Program-made: the position numbers and the translations under genes
DNA from: Thermohalobaculum sp965263335
GTDB lineage: Bacteria > Pseudomonadota > Alphaproteobacteria > Rhodobacterales > Rhodobacteraceae
NCBI GenBank assembly: GCA_965263335.1
Contig: CBDHHE010000001.1
Span: 3,224,001-3,288,000, forward strand
Direction of reading: 5' to 3'
DNA length: 64,000 nucleotides
Part shown: positions 52,031-61,035 of the stretch, piece after piece
Layout: every line of letters begins with the position of its first letter
Numbering within the stretch: the first letter of the stretch is position 1
Notes under the pieces: model-generated
Seen by the model: only the letters and a program-made list of their open reading frames with translations
Databases searched by the model: none
Told to the model about the DNA's origin: nothing

Positions 52031-52614
52031 GCCAGCCTCCTCTCGATTGCGTCCAGAAATGCCGTGACACGCCTGCGCAGCGCCTCGCCGTCGTTGACCG
52101 TGCGCGACGCCGACCAGAGCCCGTTCGTGAAGACCACCATTGCTCCGGCGAGATCATCGAGAAGATCGGCGTCAACGTTCTCCGAATGACGCTGCAGCAC
52201 GTTCAAGAACCCTGCGCGAAGCCGGTCGTCGTGGTCTCGAACGCGGGCCATCACGGGAGCGCAGGCAGGCGCGAGCTCGGTGGCTGCATTGGCGATGAAA
52301 CATCCTGGACCGGGCAGACCGGTCTGCTCCGCACGCTGGATCTGCGTCTCGAAGTACTGACCCATGGCAGCCGCATCCGCGCCGGGAGCTTCGACCACGC
52401 CAAAAGCCGGGTTCACCACGGTCTCGGTGTATGTCCCGAAGCATGCGAGGTAGAGCGCGAGCTTCCCGCCGTACATGGCGTAGATGCCGTGTCGGCTGAT
52501 GCCGGTGCCGTGCACCAGGTCTTCCATCGACGTGGCATGGTAGCCGCGTTCCCAGAACAGCGTCAGTGCTGCTTGCGCGAGCGAATCGGGGGTGTGTGCG
52601 CTTCGCCGAGGCAT
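52027..52614 (-). CDS. TetR/AcrR family transcriptional regulator
   Basis: 195 aa. N-terminal helix-turn-helix: LAQAALTLFWERGYHATSMEDLV with GISRHGIYAMYGGKLAL as recognition helix and following turn (residues about 8-45). The rest is a TetR C-terminal ligand domain (PGCFIANAATELA). The ATG at 52614 is the first good start; the frame extends further upstream only without ribosome site. A perfect palindrome lies 12 bp upstream, so the protein probably represses its own operon. Ligand unknown. Confidence 0.9.
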   Translation of the reverse strand: MPRRSAHTPDSLAQAALTLFWERGYHATSMEDLVHGTGISRHGIYAMYGGKLALYLACFGTYTETVVNPAFGVVEAPGADAAAMGQYFETQIQRAEQTGLPGPGCFIANAATELAPACAPVMARVRDHDDRLRAGFLNVLQRHSENVDADLLDDLAGAMVVFTNGLWSASRTVNDGEALRRRVTAFLDAIERRLA

Positions 52615-52626
52615 GCTGTGCCGTAA

Positions 52627-52642
52627 CAGAACGATCGTTCTG
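52627..52642. promoter_or_regulatory. Perfect 16-bp palindrome, likely TetR operator
   Basis: CAGAACGATCGTTCTG is self-complementary over its whole length and of the AGAACG-n-CGTTCT kind bound by TetR/AcrR regulators. It lies 12 bp before the TetR start and 67 bp before the sulfotransferase gene at 52710, so it may control both directions. Confidence 0.7.
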
Positions 52643-52709
52643 AATAAACCTCTCCATGGTGACAAATTCTGCTCTATGGTGACCTCCAACAAAGCAAAGA
52701 GCAGCCGGC

Positions 52710-53573
52710 ATGCTTCCCAATTTTCTTGTCCTCGGCGCCCAGAAGGCTGGCACAACGACGATCTGGGATCTGCTCAATGGTCACCCGCAGGTCTATTTTC
52801 CAAAGCAGCGGGAAACCGATTTCTTCCTCACCGACTTCGAGTATCACCTCGGCCTGCGCCACTACGAAACGGCGTACTTTGCCGACACCGGCGACGCGGT
52901 CGCGGTCGGGGAGAAGACCCCGGACTACCTCTTTCATCCCGCAGCCGCCGAGCGGATCCGTGCCACGCTGGGTCCCGATCTGCGCCTGATTGCATGCCTG
53001 CGCAGCCCCGCGGCGCGCGCCAACTCCCATCATCGGCACAATTTCATGTTGTATCGTGAGTGGCTGAGCTTCGATGCCGCCATCGCCGCCGAGCCCGATC
53101 GGGTTGCGCAGGGCACGGCGCATGCCTGTCTGCATGGCTACCTGGCGAAGGGCTTCTACGCTGAGCAAATCGCGCGCTATCAAGCGTTGTTCGGAGCGGA
53201 CAAGCTGCTCGTGATCACCCTGGACGATCTGCGGGACGATCAGGCGGCCACGCTTAGGCAAATCTGCGATTGGATCGGCGTCGACACACCTGCAGAACGC
53301 GCACCCGTAAGACGCGGCATCCCGCGCTATTTCGGGCTCGAGATCATCGACGCGGCATCCGGTCCAGCGATCCGCTATCTGCGCGATGACACGGTCGTCC
53401 GGCAACCAGACGCATCCCACCTCGACTTTGCACGCTCCTACCTCTCGGCAGCGGAGACACTGTCGCCTCTCACCCGCGCCGACGAGCTGGCCTTGAACAA
53501 CCGCGTGTTCCGTGAGGACATCCGCAAGCTGGAGGGGGTGATCGGCCGCTCATTGGAAGGCTGGCTCTCATGA
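52710..53573 (+). CDS. Sulfotransferase family protein
   Basis: 287-aa PAPS-dependent sulfotransferase of the heparan/carbohydrate type. The phosphosulfate loop FLVLGAQKAGTTTIWDLL is at residues 5-22, and CLRSPAARANSHHRHN (Arg/Ser 3'-phosphate site) and GEKTPDYLF (catalytic region) follow. Family members sulfate carbohydrates; bacterial ones occur in capsule and EPS clusters. The next gene, a methyltransferase, overlaps by ATGA. The promoter probably lies at the TetR palindrome. The acceptor is unknown. Confidence 0.9.
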   Translation: MLPNFLVLGAQKAGTTTIWDLLNGHPQVYFPKQRETDFFLTDFEYHLGLRHYETAYFADTGDAVAVGEKTPDYLFHPAAAERIRATLGPDLRLIACLRSPAARANSHHRHNFMLYREWLSFDAAIAAEPDRVAQGTAHACLHGYLAKGFYAEQIARYQALFGADKLLVITLDDLRDDQAATLRQICDWIGVDTPAERAPVRRGIPRYFGLEIIDAASGPAIRYLRDDTVVRQPDASHLDFARSYLSAAETLSPLTRADELALNNRVFREDIRKLEGVIGRSLEGWLS

Positions 53574-54223
53574 CCGAGCAGGCCCACCAGCGCATCCTCG
53601 CGCACTACGATGCGTGCCTGGCGCGCCATGGCGACACGGCTCAGGGCGCAGACTGGCCCGACGAGGCAGCCCGGCGAACGCGGTTCGACATCATGCTCGA
53701 CCTCATACCTCCGGGCAGCAGAAAGGTTTCCCTGTGCGATCTCGCCTGCGGCACGGGTGAGTTGTTGTCGCACATCGAGCGCTGCGGCCTGAACATCGCC
53801 TACACAGGCGCTGATCTCTCGGCCCATGCGCTGGAGCTTGCGCGCACCAAGTTTCCGGGAGCCCGCTTCATCGGGATCGACGTGCTGTCGGCAGCTCCCG
53901 AGGAGCTGGCGGCGCTGTCCTGCGACTACATGGTGATGAACGGGCTCTTCACGGTGAAAGCGGATCTGACACACGACCAGATGTGGGCGTTCATGACAGG
54001 CGTCATCGAACGGGTTTGGCCGTTGGTGAGCGGCGGCCTTGCCTTCAATGTGATGTCAAGCCACGTGGACTGGGAGCGTGACGACCTGTTCCACGTCCCT
54101 TTCGACAAGATGGCTGCCTTCCTGCACGGTATCGCCGGACGACAGATTGCGTTTCGCGCCGACTACGGGCTCTACGAGCACACCTGCTACGTCTACAAGA
54201 CACCCTATCCTCGCAATCGCTGA
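53570..54223 (+). CDS. Class I SAM-dependent methyltransferase
   Basis: 217 aa. Typical SAM motif LCDLACGTGELLSHI, then GADLSAHALELAR (acidic motif II). The C-terminal half has DYMVMNGLFTVK and VWPLVSGGLAFNVMS. It follows the sulfotransferase with ATGA overlap, so one polypeptide acceptor or glycan may receive both modifications. It converges on the WbqC gene with a 19-bp overlap. No clue to the acceptor. Confidence 0.86.
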   Translation: MTEQAHQRILAHYDACLARHGDTAQGADWPDEAARRTRFDIMLDLIPPGSRKVSLCDLACGTGELLSHIERCGLNIAYTGADLSAHALELARTKFPGARFIGIDVLSAAPEELAALSCDYMVMNGLFTVKADLTHDQMWAFMTGVIERVWPLVSGGLAFNVMSSHVDWERDDLFHVPFDKMAAFLHGIAGRQIAFRADYGLYEHTCYVYKTPYPRNR

Positions 54224-54933
54224 GAGGGTTTCTCCAGCCGCGTCAGAGCGCGGACGGTCTTGCCAACAGCCTCGCATCCGTCCCGGTGGAGGCTCGCGAG
54301 GATGCTCTCGCCCGGCCCGTCGAACGGCGCAAGGAAGGCAAGCTCCATCTCCTCGGCGGCAAAGCTCGCCGGGTCATAGAGCTCATGACCACCAGGTGGA
54401 TTCACATAGACCGTTGCTCCACAGTTGCGGGCGATCTGGAGGATCCGCGCCTCGCCGCGCAGATCGGGTGGCAGGGCGAACTCGCTCGAACGCCGGCCGG
54501 GTGGCGGCAGGCTCAAAAGACTGCACACATCGCCGATGAGGGCCTCGATCAGCGCAACGGGTGTGCCCTCGCACGCCATGATCCGCTCCACGAGCGCCGC
54601 GGTTTCAGGCGAGGGCGCCGACAGCGCCGGGAACCGGGACCGCTCGGATGCGAGGCGGTCTCGCGCATCGGGCGCGAATGCGAGATCGGCGATACGAACG
54701 TCGCGGGACGCCCGCGCGAGCGGCAATGTCAGCCAGTCCAGCACTCCGTCATGGCGCGCGAGCTTGTTCCGGTGCACCCAGCCCCGGCGCGGAAACTGAA
54801 CGCAGTCCAGCAGGACGACCTCGTCCGCCGCGGCGAACAATCGAAAATATCCCGCATAGGGCAGGAAATAGGGCTGCATGATCGCGACGGTCCGGGTCGA
54901 ACGCGACCCGGAGCCTCGGCGCGGCCCGGTCAC
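54205..54933 (-). CDS. WbqC-like family protein
   Basis: 242 aa. WbqC family pattern: VAIMQPYFLPYAGYF near residue 15, LLDCVQFPRRGWVHRN, and late YVNPPGGHELYDP. WbqC occurs in O-antigen and capsule loci; its catalytic activity is not defined, though it is thought to act on amino-sugar or amino-acid substituents. It follows the methyltransferase-like gene at 54930 (ATGA overlap) and ends convergent with 54223. Supports the surface-glycan reading of the region. Confidence 0.82.
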   Translation of the reverse strand: MTGPRRGSGSRSTRTVAIMQPYFLPYAGYFRLFAAADEVVLLDCVQFPRRGWVHRNKLARHDGVLDWLTLPLARASRDVRIADLAFAPDARDRLASERSRFPALSAPSPETAALVERIMACEGTPVALIEALIGDVCSLLSLPPPGRRSSEFALPPDLRGEARILQIARNCGATVYVNPPGGHELYDPASFAAEEMELAFLAPFDGPGESILASLHRDGCEAVGKTVRALTRLEKPSQRLRG

Positions 54934-55922
54934 GCCAACGCGCCGGCCCGACGTGCTTCCCGGCGTGCGGCAACGGCGATGTCACGATGCACAGCCTCGC
55001 GCGCTGTTGCCATGCGCTTTGCGAACTGATGGTCGGTCGTCACCTGCGCCGGATACGTCTTGGCAAGAGCGGCCAGGCGCGCTTCGGCGGCGGCGGTGCC
55101 CTCGACTTCCGCCAGCACGATCGCCTCCGACATGCGCACAAGATAGTCGCGGTCGAGGTCCGCCTCGACCCGTCTCGCGCACTGTCCGATCAGCGCGAGG
55201 CGTCGGTCCAGGCTCATCGCATCCGGCTGTCCCGCGGCCTCCAGTGCCTCGGCGGGAATCGGTCGGAGCAGACGAAAATAGGCACTGGAGTGCGCAGCAC
55301 CGAGGTACTCGAAATAGTCCGCGAGGTGCTCCTGCGAGATCTTCAGGAAGGGCAAGCGGTCGATGTAGTAGTCCTGCTGGATCAGGATCGTGCGCCCCGG
55401 GATCATCAGCGGAAAGAAGTTTTCGAGACAGAACCGATTGATCGCCGGGCTTTTCACCACGTCGAGGAACAGGATCTCGATCGGGCGTTCATCGCGCTGC
55501 TGCTCGACGATGTCCCCAATACGGACGTTCGCCAGATAGGCGATATCGGCAATGCGCTCGAACAGCTCGCTCACGAAACTGCCCGAAGCGAGAATTGCCT
55601 CGTGCTCGATGCCGTGGCGTTCGAAGAAGGGCAGCATCGTGCGGTTGAAGCGGCCGTATTCGTAGGTCTGGATGGGCCTTTTGTAGCGCGAAACGATTGC
55701 GTCCCGCCGCGGGTTGGCCTCGATCCCCTTGCCGAAAAGGCGCGTAGATGCCCCCATGAAGACACCTGCATCGACGATCACGCCGTCGCCCCGATAGGCA
55801 TCGCGCGCGAGACCGTAGAGAACCTCGCGCTCGGGCAGCGACATCATCGAGGGATGCGCTGCAAGCGCCTCGGGCAGTTCAGCCCGCACATCCGACAGCT
55901 TTGCTAGGTCGAGATAGTTCAT
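54930..55922 (-). CDS. Methyltransferase-like protein (TylF-type fold)
   Basis: 330 aa. A glycine-rich VIVDAGVFMGASTRLFG (about residue 48-64) resembles the SAM site of sugar O-methyltransferases of the macrocin/TylF kind, and EILFLDVVKSPAINR contains the acidic metal-binding region expected there. The C-terminal 80 residues are helical and Ala/Arg-rich. It lies 28 bp after the gene at 55950 and overlaps WbqC by ATGA. Could also be a non-methyltransferase Rossmann protein; methyl transfer is my best guess. Confidence 0.65.
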   Translation of the reverse strand: MNYLDLAKLSDVRAELPEALAAHPSMMSLPEREVLYGLARDAYRGDGVIVDAGVFMGASTRLFGKGIEANPRRDAIVSRYKRPIQTYEYGRFNRTMLPFFERHGIEHEAILASGSFVSELFERIADIAYLANVRIGDIVEQQRDERPIEILFLDVVKSPAINRFCLENFFPLMIPGRTILIQQDYYIDRLPFLKISQEHLADYFEYLGAAHSSAYFRLLRPIPAEALEAAGQPDAMSLDRRLALIGQCARRVEADLDRDYLVRMSEAIVLAEVEGTAAAEARLAALAKTYPAQVTTDHQFAKRMATAREAVHRDIAVAARREARRAGALA

Positions 55923-55949
55923 GCCTGCCCTGTTCTGCGCTGACGCGGC

Positions 55950-56942
55950 TCAGATCTTGCGTGTGATGAGGCGCACATTGATCGCGGTCAGATCGTCCTC
56001 ATCCATGCGTGACCACCGCGGGAGAATGCGCGTGCGCGTCTCCTCCGGGATCGGTTCGTTGCGGCTGTGCACGGAGAGAACCTCGAAACCCGCCGCCTGG
56101 AACGCTGCAATCTGCTCGGACTTGCGGAGCCGGTTGAGCCCCATGGGCGGCTCTTCCTGGGTGAGGAAGCTGAATTCGTTGAACGCCCCGTCGCGCCTGT
56201 AGGACCGGTGGTCCGCGAGATCGATGAAGTGAAACCCGAGCCCGCCCGGCGCGGTTTTCGAATGCATGAACGCCAGCACACCGGCAACGTCGACCACATG
56301 CTCGAAGACAGCAAACGACACGAACGCCGAAACGCTGTTGTCCACGAGATCAAGGTCGACGATATCGCCGGGCACGAACCGAACGCGCCCGTCCAGCGGC
56401 GCCAGCCCGCCGTCAAAATCACCCCGCTCGAAGGCCTCGAGATCAAACTGGCGGAGCCGCTCCATGAACGTATCGCGCTCGACACCGGCCTCCATGTAAC
56501 GCTCCGGGAAGGCATTCACATGAGCGAGAATGTCGAACATCGAGTAGCCGGAATAGTGCGGGTTGCGCGGCGGTTTCAGATCGCTGCCGACCGCCTGCTC
56601 GAAACCGTTCAGATAGAAGTAGCTCGCCAGCGCCACCGGATCATGCGCACCCGCACCGAAGTCCACGAAGACCTTGCGGTGCGGAAGTCCGAACTTCGCG
56701 AACTCCCGCGACAGGCCGGTCGCTTTGCGCACCAGCTTGTGCGGACCGTGCTTGGTGATCCCGCCATCCTGGATCGCGCGCGCCGAATAGAGCAGATGGT
56801 TCAGCTTCTCCTTGCGGTGCATCCGGGACCCGGCCAGCTCCGGCAGCTGTTCGAGCAGAAAGCTCAGGGCGTGCTCGTGCCGTTCGTCCGCGATCAATGA
56901 CCGGAACGACTCGACATAATCCGCTTCTCTGAACCCCGCCAT
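55950..56942 (-). CDS. Class I SAM-dependent methyltransferase
   Basis: 330 aa from the ATG at 56942 (GGGAGG 7 bp upstream). The SAM-binding region reads VFVDFGAGAHDPVALASY with GSDLKPP following, then VSFAVFEHVVDVAG and GLGFHFIDLADHRSY. An N-terminal helical domain of about 120 residues (HRKEKLNHLLYSA) precedes it. Layout resembles methyltransferases of O-antigen islands. First gene of the minus operon of this methyltransferase, the TylF-like protein and WbqC, divergent from the glycosyltransferase at 57131. Confidence 0.83.
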   Translation of the reverse strand: MAGFREADYVESFRSLIADERHEHALSFLLEQLPELAGSRMHRKEKLNHLLYSARAIQDGGITKHGPHKLVRKATGLSREFAKFGLPHRKVFVDFGAGAHDPVALASYFYLNGFEQAVGSDLKPPRNPHYSGYSMFDILAHVNAFPERYMEAGVERDTFMERLRQFDLEAFERGDFDGGLAPLDGRVRFVPGDIVDLDLVDNSVSAFVSFAVFEHVVDVAGVLAFMHSKTAPGGLGFHFIDLADHRSYRRDGAFNEFSFLTQEEPPMGLNRLRKSEQIAAFQAAGFEVLSVHSRNEPIPEETRTRILPRWSRMDEDDLTAINVRLITRKI

Positions 56943-57130
56943 TACCGAACCTCCCTGCGGCCAAACTCCACGACCGGGCATGTTGCCCGCGGCTGGCCAG
57001 TCGAAGCACGCACACACACTCAATGTCAATCGGCGCGCGAGTCACCTGATGCTTGATGCGCGCCCCTCATGCAACGTACACGGGTCGGCACGCCCGGACA
57101 GGGCACTGCTGCAACACTTGAGGAGGCAGG

Positions 57131-58099
57131 ATGAACGGCAAAGCCTCGCAGGGCAACTCATCGCCCGGCGGACAGACGGCGGCGCGCTTTCCCCCAGTCA
57201 CATTCCTGGTCATGACGTATTGCCAGGAACACTATGTGGGTGCCTGCATCGACTCGGTGCTTGCCCAGGACTACCCAAATCTGAGGATCGTGATTTCGGA
57301 CGATGCCTCGACCGACGCCACCCAGTCGATCATTGCGGAAAAGCTCGCAGCCTACGAAGGGCCGCACGTGATCCGCTTCGAGCGCCAGCCGAAGAACCTG
57401 AGAGCGCACCACCTGAACGCGCTGCGCCCTCTTTGGCAGGGCAGCCGGTTCGTCGTGCTGGGGGCGGGCGACGACATCTACTATCCGCATCGGGTCACGC
57501 GTGCGGTCGAGCGTCTGCTGGCCGAGGGCACAAGCGTCGCGACCGCCAATGCGCACATCATCGATCCGACGGGCGCTGCCACGGGAGATCTGATGGTGGG
57601 AGACGATGAGCGCACGGACCTCTCGATGCAGACGCTTTGCCGGGAACTCACCAACCGCGCCTGTTTCGGCGCAGGGCTGACCTGGGACCGGCGTGTCTTC
57701 TCGATCTTCGGAAAGTTGATGCCAGGGCCACGGCAGCTCGACCAGATCGTCGTCTTCCGCGCGATGCTGCTCGACGGGGTCAGCCTGATCCGAGAGCCGC
57801 TCTTTCAATATCGGCTGCACGATGCCAATCTCTCGATGCGTCAGATGGGCGCTCTTGCCAAGGGCGATGAGCATCGCTCCCGCCTTGTCGAGGAACGCCG
57901 CCGCGGCAATGTGCTCGCGACGGCGGTGGTGTTTCGCGACCTGCTGCAGATCGCGCGCGAGAAGTGCCCCGATCAGAACTTCAGCGGCATGACCGCCGAC
58001 GAGATTGACGCGCTGCTGCTCGAGGCGATTCACATACGGGCACGCGGGTGGGCGCGCTGGCGTGCCGAACTCGCCGACGACAACATCGGCATCTACTGA
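57131..58099 (+). CDS. Glycosyltransferase family 2
   Basis: 322-aa GT-A enzyme. After an unstructured first 20 residues: VTFLVMTYCQEHYVGACIDSVL, ISDDASTDAT, and the metal site LGAGDDIYYPHR (GDD for DxD). GPRQLDQIVVFRAM and FQYRLHDANLS belong to the acceptor region. GAGGAGG lies before the ATG. Followed after 11 bp by the DegT aminotransferase, with which it is cotranscribed. Donor sugar may be the amino sugar made by that enzyme; inferred only from position. Confidence 0.88.
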   Translation: MNGKASQGNSSPGGQTAARFPPVTFLVMTYCQEHYVGACIDSVLAQDYPNLRIVISDDASTDATQSIIAEKLAAYEGPHVIRFERQPKNLRAHHLNALRPLWQGSRFVVLGAGDDIYYPHRVTRAVERLLAEGTSVATANAHIIDPTGAATGDLMVGDDERTDLSMQTLCRELTNRACFGAGLTWDRRVFSIFGKLMPGPRQLDQIVVFRAMLLDGVSLIREPLFQYRLHDANLSMRQMGALAKGDEHRSRLVEERRRGNVLATAVVFRDLLQIAREKCPDQNFSGMTADEIDALLLEAIHIRARGWARWRAELADDNIGIY

Positions 58100-58110
58100 G
58101 GAGAGCCGCC

Positions 58111-59271
58111 TTGCCAGAACCGGCCGCCATCACTCTCGCGAACCCGGCGCTTTCCGCCCGTGCCGAGGCCACGTTGCCGCTTTGCCGGCCGAAACTGCCC
58201 GAACCTTCGCGCTATCTGCCGCTTCTCGAGGAGATGCAGCGATCCGGCTGGTACTCGAACTTCGGCCCGCTTGAACGTCGCCTCGCTGAGAAACTCGCAT
58301 CGATGTTCGGCCTCCCGGATGGTTGTGCCCATCCCGCCGCATCAGGCACCGCAGCACTTGTCGCTGCAATCAAAGCGGTCGCGCTGCCGGATCGACCACG
58401 TTGCCTGATGCCGTCCTGGAGCTATGTGGCGACCGCTGCGGCCGCACGTGCCACAGGTCTCGAACCCCAGTTCGCCGATGTGAATGCCGAAACATGGGCG
58501 CTCGATCCGTCTTCGATCGCCACCCGGCGGGATCTTGCCCAGATCGGTGCCATCGTTGTCGTGGCGCCGTTCGGCGCACCGCTGGACATCGCGGCCTGGG
58601 AAGGCGTGCGCGCGCAAACCGGCATTCCAGTGGTGGTGGATGCCGCGGCCGCCTTCGGCACACTGTGCGCGGGACACGGAAATGGCATACAGATGCCGGC
58701 GGGGCGGCTTCCCACGGTTGTGAGCCTCCACGCGACCAAGACACTGGCCATCGGCGAAGGCGGTCTGATCCTCGACGCGGACCCGGCGATGGTGGCCCCG
58801 CTGCGCGCCCACTTGAATTTCGGCTTCTTCGGCACGCGGGAGGCGCGCTGGCCAGGCGTAAACGGCAAGCTTTCCGAACTCGCCGCCGCGGTTGGTCTCG
58901 CGGCCTTGGACGAGTGGACAAACACATCCGGCGAATGGGTGTCGGCCATCCAGCACTATCGCACGCGTGAAATGGCGTTCGCACAGCATGGCCGTCTGAT
59001 CACGCCACCCAATGATGTACCAGGCTCGACAATCCAGCTTCTGTCGGCGAGCGCCGCGGCATCATCCGACGCCGAAGCGCGGCTCGCATCTGCGGGTATC
59101 CAGACCTGTCGTTGGTGGGGGGGCGGCTGCCATGTCCAGCCCGCCTATCAGGATTGCCCGGCGGACCCGCTGCCGGTCACCGAGTCCCTTGGTGCTCGCG
59201 CCTTGGGTCTGCCGCTGTGGCGCGGCCTGGGATCGAACGAGGTCGACCGGGTGTTGCACGCGCTCGGCTGA
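58111..59271 (+). CDS. DegT/DnrJ/EryC1/StrS family sugar aminotransferase
   Basis: 386-aa PLP-dependent enzyme. The Lys that forms the Schiff base is in LHATKTLAIGEGG (Lys210), and VVVDAAAAFG (Asp177) lies earlier. The start is TTG at 58111 with GAGGAGA upstream; the frame before it has no family sequence. These enzymes aminate keto-sugar nucleotides in the cytoplasm. The acyltransferase at 60282 (NeuD/PglD type) is its natural partner. No 4,6-dehydratase for the keto precursor is seen in the window, although the epimerases at 62315 and 45566 are of that superfamily. Confidence 0.88.
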   Translation: MPEPAAITLANPALSARAEATLPLCRPKLPEPSRYLPLLEEMQRSGWYSNFGPLERRLAEKLASMFGLPDGCAHPAASGTAALVAAIKAVALPDRPRCLMPSWSYVATAAAARATGLEPQFADVNAETWALDPSSIATRRDLAQIGAIVVVAPFGAPLDIAAWEGVRAQTGIPVVVDAAAAFGTLCAGHGNGIQMPAGRLPTVVSLHATKTLAIGEGGLILDADPAMVAPLRAHLNFGFFGTREARWPGVNGKLSELAAAVGLAALDEWTNTSGEWVSAIQHYRTREMAFAQHGRLITPPNDVPGSTIQLLSASAAASSDAEARLASAGIQTCRWWGGGCHVQPAYQDCPADPLPVTESLGARALGLPLWRGLGSNEVDRVLHALG

Positions 59272-59298
59272 GCGACGATCGACCCACCTGCCCTCAAG

Positions 59299-59321
59299 TC
59301 ATGCACCGGCGCTGTGCATGA
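59299..59321. terminator. Hairpin between convergent genes
   Basis: Perfect 8-bp stem TCATGCAC (59299-59306) / GTGCATGA (59314-59321), loop CGGCGCT, followed by AAA on the plus strand. It lies 27 bp after the aminotransferase stop and 3 bp before the other gene's end, so it may terminate either transcript. There is no T-run. Confidence 0.5.
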
Positions 59322-59324
59322 AAA

Positions 59325-60269
59325 TCATATGGTTTGTGCATCGGGGAGCGCTTGCGCAATGCCGAAACCCGCGCGCCCGAATCCGTCTCCGCAGTAGAGC
59401 ATGAACCGCTCGCCGTCATGCTCGAAGACATGGGGGTAGGCCTGCATTTCCTGCTCCCAGTCGCCCGCATTGCCGGCGAACCGGAAAGCCCCGTCGTCGC
59501 GCTCCCAAACATGGCCGTCCTCGGAGCGCGCGAGGCCTATGCGGTACGGGCTGTGCCGCCCCCGGACCGCGTACCACATGAGCCAACCTGAGGCGTCGCT
59601 CAGGACCGAAGGGCGGGCGATCGCGATCTCGTCATGCCCGTTTTGTCCGGATCGCACCGGTGCTACCGCCGGCGTCGCCGCCACCTGCCAAGACGTACCG
59701 TCCGTCGAGCTTGCCTGGCCGATTGCGTAGGTGGGGCTCGGTCGCCCATCAATATCTGCCCATCCAGTGCCGTTGAGGAACCACATCTGCCATCCACCAC
59801 ACGGATTCGACAGCACACACGGTGTCGATGCGAAATGTTCGACCCGTGGACCGACATCCAGAACGGGTGCCGGATCCGGCTCAAAACGCTGGTCCGCTTC
59901 TCGCCAGTGCGCGCGTCCGATCGAGACATGATAAGGGGCTGCCACGTCGGTCCGCCATCCGACATAGTAGTGAACAAGTGACCGGTCCTGAGCGACGATC
60001 CAGCCCACCATCGCACCTGTCGCATCATGCGCCCCGCCATCTCCGGGGCTCTGGTGGGGGACGCTCTGAAGCTCCAGGACTTCGGTCGGGCGGTTCATAT
60101 CGACCACAAGGCTCGCCACATGCGACTGTCCACTCGCATCCCGTGGCGTGAAGAATATCCGAAACAGGCTCCCACCCAACGGCAAGGCAAAGGGTGTCGA
60201 TGCATGACTGGTGAGCCATGGGTGCTGCCCGCCGGGTGCAAAGATGCGACCGAGACGCCGCCAGCGCAT
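59325..60269 (-). CDS. Beta-propeller glycosidase-like protein (GH43/GH32-type fold)
   Basis: 314 aa. The repeated WQMWFLNGTGW, WLMWYAVRG and FMLYCGDGF segments, each after an Asp/Glu-rich stretch, are typical of five-bladed propeller families such as GH43, GH32 and GH130. Candidate acidic residues: FASTPCVLSNPCG region, NGHDEIAIARPSV (Glu) and EQEMQAYPHV. No signal peptide, so it is cytoplasmic or exported by another route. Start ATG at 60269 with GGAG 5 bp upstream. Last gene of the epimerase operon (63247 to 59325). Possibly a glycan-binding or phosphorylase protein rather than a hydrolase. Confidence 0.68.
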   Translation of the reverse strand: MRWRRLGRIFAPGGQHPWLTSHASTPFALPLGGSLFRIFFTPRDASGQSHVASLVVDMNRPTEVLELQSVPHQSPGDGGAHDATGAMVGWIVAQDRSLVHYYVGWRTDVAAPYHVSIGRAHWREADQRFEPDPAPVLDVGPRVEHFASTPCVLSNPCGGWQMWFLNGTGWADIDGRPSPTYAIGQASSTDGTSWQVAATPAVAPVRSGQNGHDEIAIARPSVLSDASGWLMWYAVRGRHSPYRIGLARSEDGHVWERDDGAFRFAGNAGDWEQEMQAYPHVFEHDGERFMLYCGDGFGRAGFGIAQALPDAQTI

Positions 60270-60281
60270 CACCGCTCCAGC

Positions 60282-60959
60282 TCAGATCGACCGCACGCGG
60301 TCCGAGGTGATCCGGCGCGGCTCGGACTCCGGGACCGCGTAGACCGACTTCTCGGCTGTGTCGGAGAGAATGAGCGCTCCCGCACCGATCAGACTGGCGG
60401 CCCCGATCCGCACCCGGTCGCGCACGGTGACATTCACGCCCAGGAACGAAAAGTCACCCACTTCACACTGCCCTGAGAGCACGACATGTGATGCGAAGTA
60501 GCAATGTTGGCCAATCACCGAGTGATGACCTAAGTGATTGGCGGACCAGAGAAGTGTGTCGTCGCCAATGCTCACGAAAGGCTGCACCGAGTTGCCTTCC
60601 ATAACGAAGACGTTCTCACCGATCCGAGCCGTGTCGGCGACCATGGCCTTACTGCTGATGAACGAGGGAGTGGCGTACCCCGCGGTCCGAACGGCTTCGA
60701 ATGCACGAGCCCGATCTCGGTTCATGCGACCGTAACTGATTGCGACGAAAACATCCGCTTCTTCCGGCGGATGGGTCCCAGCGAGGTCCTCAAACGCAAT
60801 GACCGGGCGGCCCGAAAAGCGGTCCGTATCCATATGTTCGCCGTCCACCGTGAACGCGACGACCTCATGATCGCTGTCCGTCCGGAAGTAGTGGTCGATC
60901 ACCTCGGCCGTCTCGCGCGCACCAAAAATGACAAGCTTGGTCACTGGACTGGTCCCCAT
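60282..60959 (-). CDS. Sugar O/N-acyltransferase, NeuD/PglD-like
   Basis: 225 aa from the ATG at 60959 (GGAAGG 7 bp upstream); the longer frame is a shadow. N-terminal nucleotide-binding-like domain KLVIFGARETAEVIDHYF, then a left-handed beta-helix with VFVMEGNSVQPFVSIGDD and HLGHHSVIGQHCYFASHV (catalytic His of PglD type). PglD/NeuD enzymes acetylate amino sugars of nucleotide-linked sugars, so it is the expected partner of the DegT aminotransferase. Neighbours are the sulfotransferase upstream (76 bp) and the propeller protein 12 bp downstream. Confidence 0.85.
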   Translation of the reverse strand: MGTSPVTKLVIFGARETAEVIDHYFRTDSDHEVVAFTVDGEHMDTDRFSGRPVIAFEDLAGTHPPEEADVFVAISYGRMNRDRARAFEAVRTAGYATPSFISSKAMVADTARIGENVFVMEGNSVQPFVSIGDDTLLWSANHLGHHSVIGQHCYFASHVVLSGQCEVGDFSFLGVNVTVRDRVRIGAASLIGAGALILSDTAEKSVYAVPESEPRRITSDRVRSI

Positions 60960-61035
60960 CTGCTGCCTTCCCGAGGCTAGACCAGTTTGCCCGCACAGGG
61001 CAGGGGGCGGAGGGCGGCAAAGTGACAGGGCCGGC

